Shown one piece after another: positions 6,160-6,291 of a stretch of 6,291 nucleotides of DNA (within the stretch, counting starts at the first letter, position 1; every line of letters starts with the position of its first letter). The notes under the pieces were generated by a model, which saw only the letters and a list, made by a program, of their open reading frames with translations, was not told the origin of the DNA and ran no database searches. The position numbers and the translations under genes were made by a program. Source of the DNA: Clostridia bacterium (GTDB lineage: Bacteria; Bacillota; Clostridia; Oscillospirales; CAG-272); assembly GCA_017958705.1 (NCBI GenBank), contig JAGDCE010000285.1:1-6291 (forward strand), given 5' to 3'.

Positions 6160-6291
6160 CCCAAACCCCCGCCTCCCCCCCACGGTCATTTGGGGCTTTT
6201 GGAAGCGGGGCGTCGAGGACGCCGACCCCCACAGGACGGCCGCGCTGCCCCTCCGATCTTTGATCTGCGGGAGGGGAACAGGGGGTTTGGG
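6160..6291. repeat. possible repeat element bounded by an 11-bp inverted repeat
   Basis: CCCAAACCCCC (6160-6170) is perfectly matched in inverted form by GGGGGTTTGGG (6281-6291), which ends at the window edge and may extend beyond it. Between the arms are two hairpins: GGCGTC-GAG-GACGCC (6209-6223) and CCCCTCC/GGAGGGG (6248-6254 with 6270-6276). No coding frame of substance lies inside. It could be a small non-autonomous repeat or a folded RNA; G/C-runs also make chance pairing easier. Confidence 0.4.

Larger units (their letters stand above)
6045..6291. other. gene-free right flank rich in inverted repeats
   Basis: I see no gene here: the short open frames lack ribosome sites and translate to low-complexity Pro/Arg/Gly-rich peptides. 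The plus strand has many C-runs (for example 6145-6150 and 6174-6181) and several hairpins, listed separately. The base make-up differs from the coding DNA. It may be a dispersed intergenic repeat or a structured RNA region, cut by the window edge. Confidence 0.5.

Noticed and set aside
6075..6263. A 62-codon Pro/Arg-rich frame in the right flank
   Set aside because: It crosses several hairpins and C-runs, has no ribosome site, and its composition reflects GC bias.
6045..6291. CRISPR array or tRNA-like structure
   Set aside because: The inverted repeats are not regularly spaced direct repeats, and no cloverleaf or CCA-type acceptor arm can be drawn.

Overview
The window carries three genes in a divergent layout, flanked on both sides by GC-rich, gene-free DNA. 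The coding DNA is GC-rich, but ATA is the commonest isoleucine codon where I counted it. Promoters are close to the sigma-70 consensus (TTGACA, 17 bp, TAGAAT), the ribosome sites are AAAGGA type, and two genes encode lipoproteins with Thr/Glu-rich linkers behind the lipobox. This fits an uncultured, carbohydrate-degrading anaerobe, most likely of the Clostridia (gut or rumen type). That assignment is an inference; other fermentative phyla cannot be excluded.

Minus strand, in transcription order: a YhcC/TIGR01212-type radical SAM protein (3918 to 2971) runs into a large secreted lipoprotein (2974 to 212) that looks like a GH106-type glycoside hydrolase. The two overlap by ATGA, so they form a translationally coupled pair. 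A hairpin terminator that overlaps the last stop codon closes the unit. Plus strand: a second lipoprotein (4015 to 6003) joins a GH99/GH71/WbsX-like barrel with a GWNEW motif to a C-terminal CBM9/DOMON-like carbohydrate-binding domain. A perfectly palindromic terminator follows.

The 96-bp space between the two units holds two back-to-back promoters. Their -35 boxes form one palindrome (GTCAAG-A-CTTGAC), so both promoters probably share a regulatory site or compete for polymerase. The minus-strand promoter is placed so that its predicted +1 is the A of the radical SAM start codon, which predicts a leaderless mRNA. Together the two lipoproteins look like a small two-enzyme cell-surface glycan locus. 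The role of the radical SAM protein in it is unexplained and may be only positional.

The left flank (1-185) and right flank (6045-6291) show no supportable gene. The right flank is rich in short inverted repeats and C-runs, including an 11-bp inverted repeat whose distal arm lies exactly at the window edge. It looks like an intergenic repeat element or a structured RNA region. I see no tRNA, rRNA, CRISPR array or transposase.
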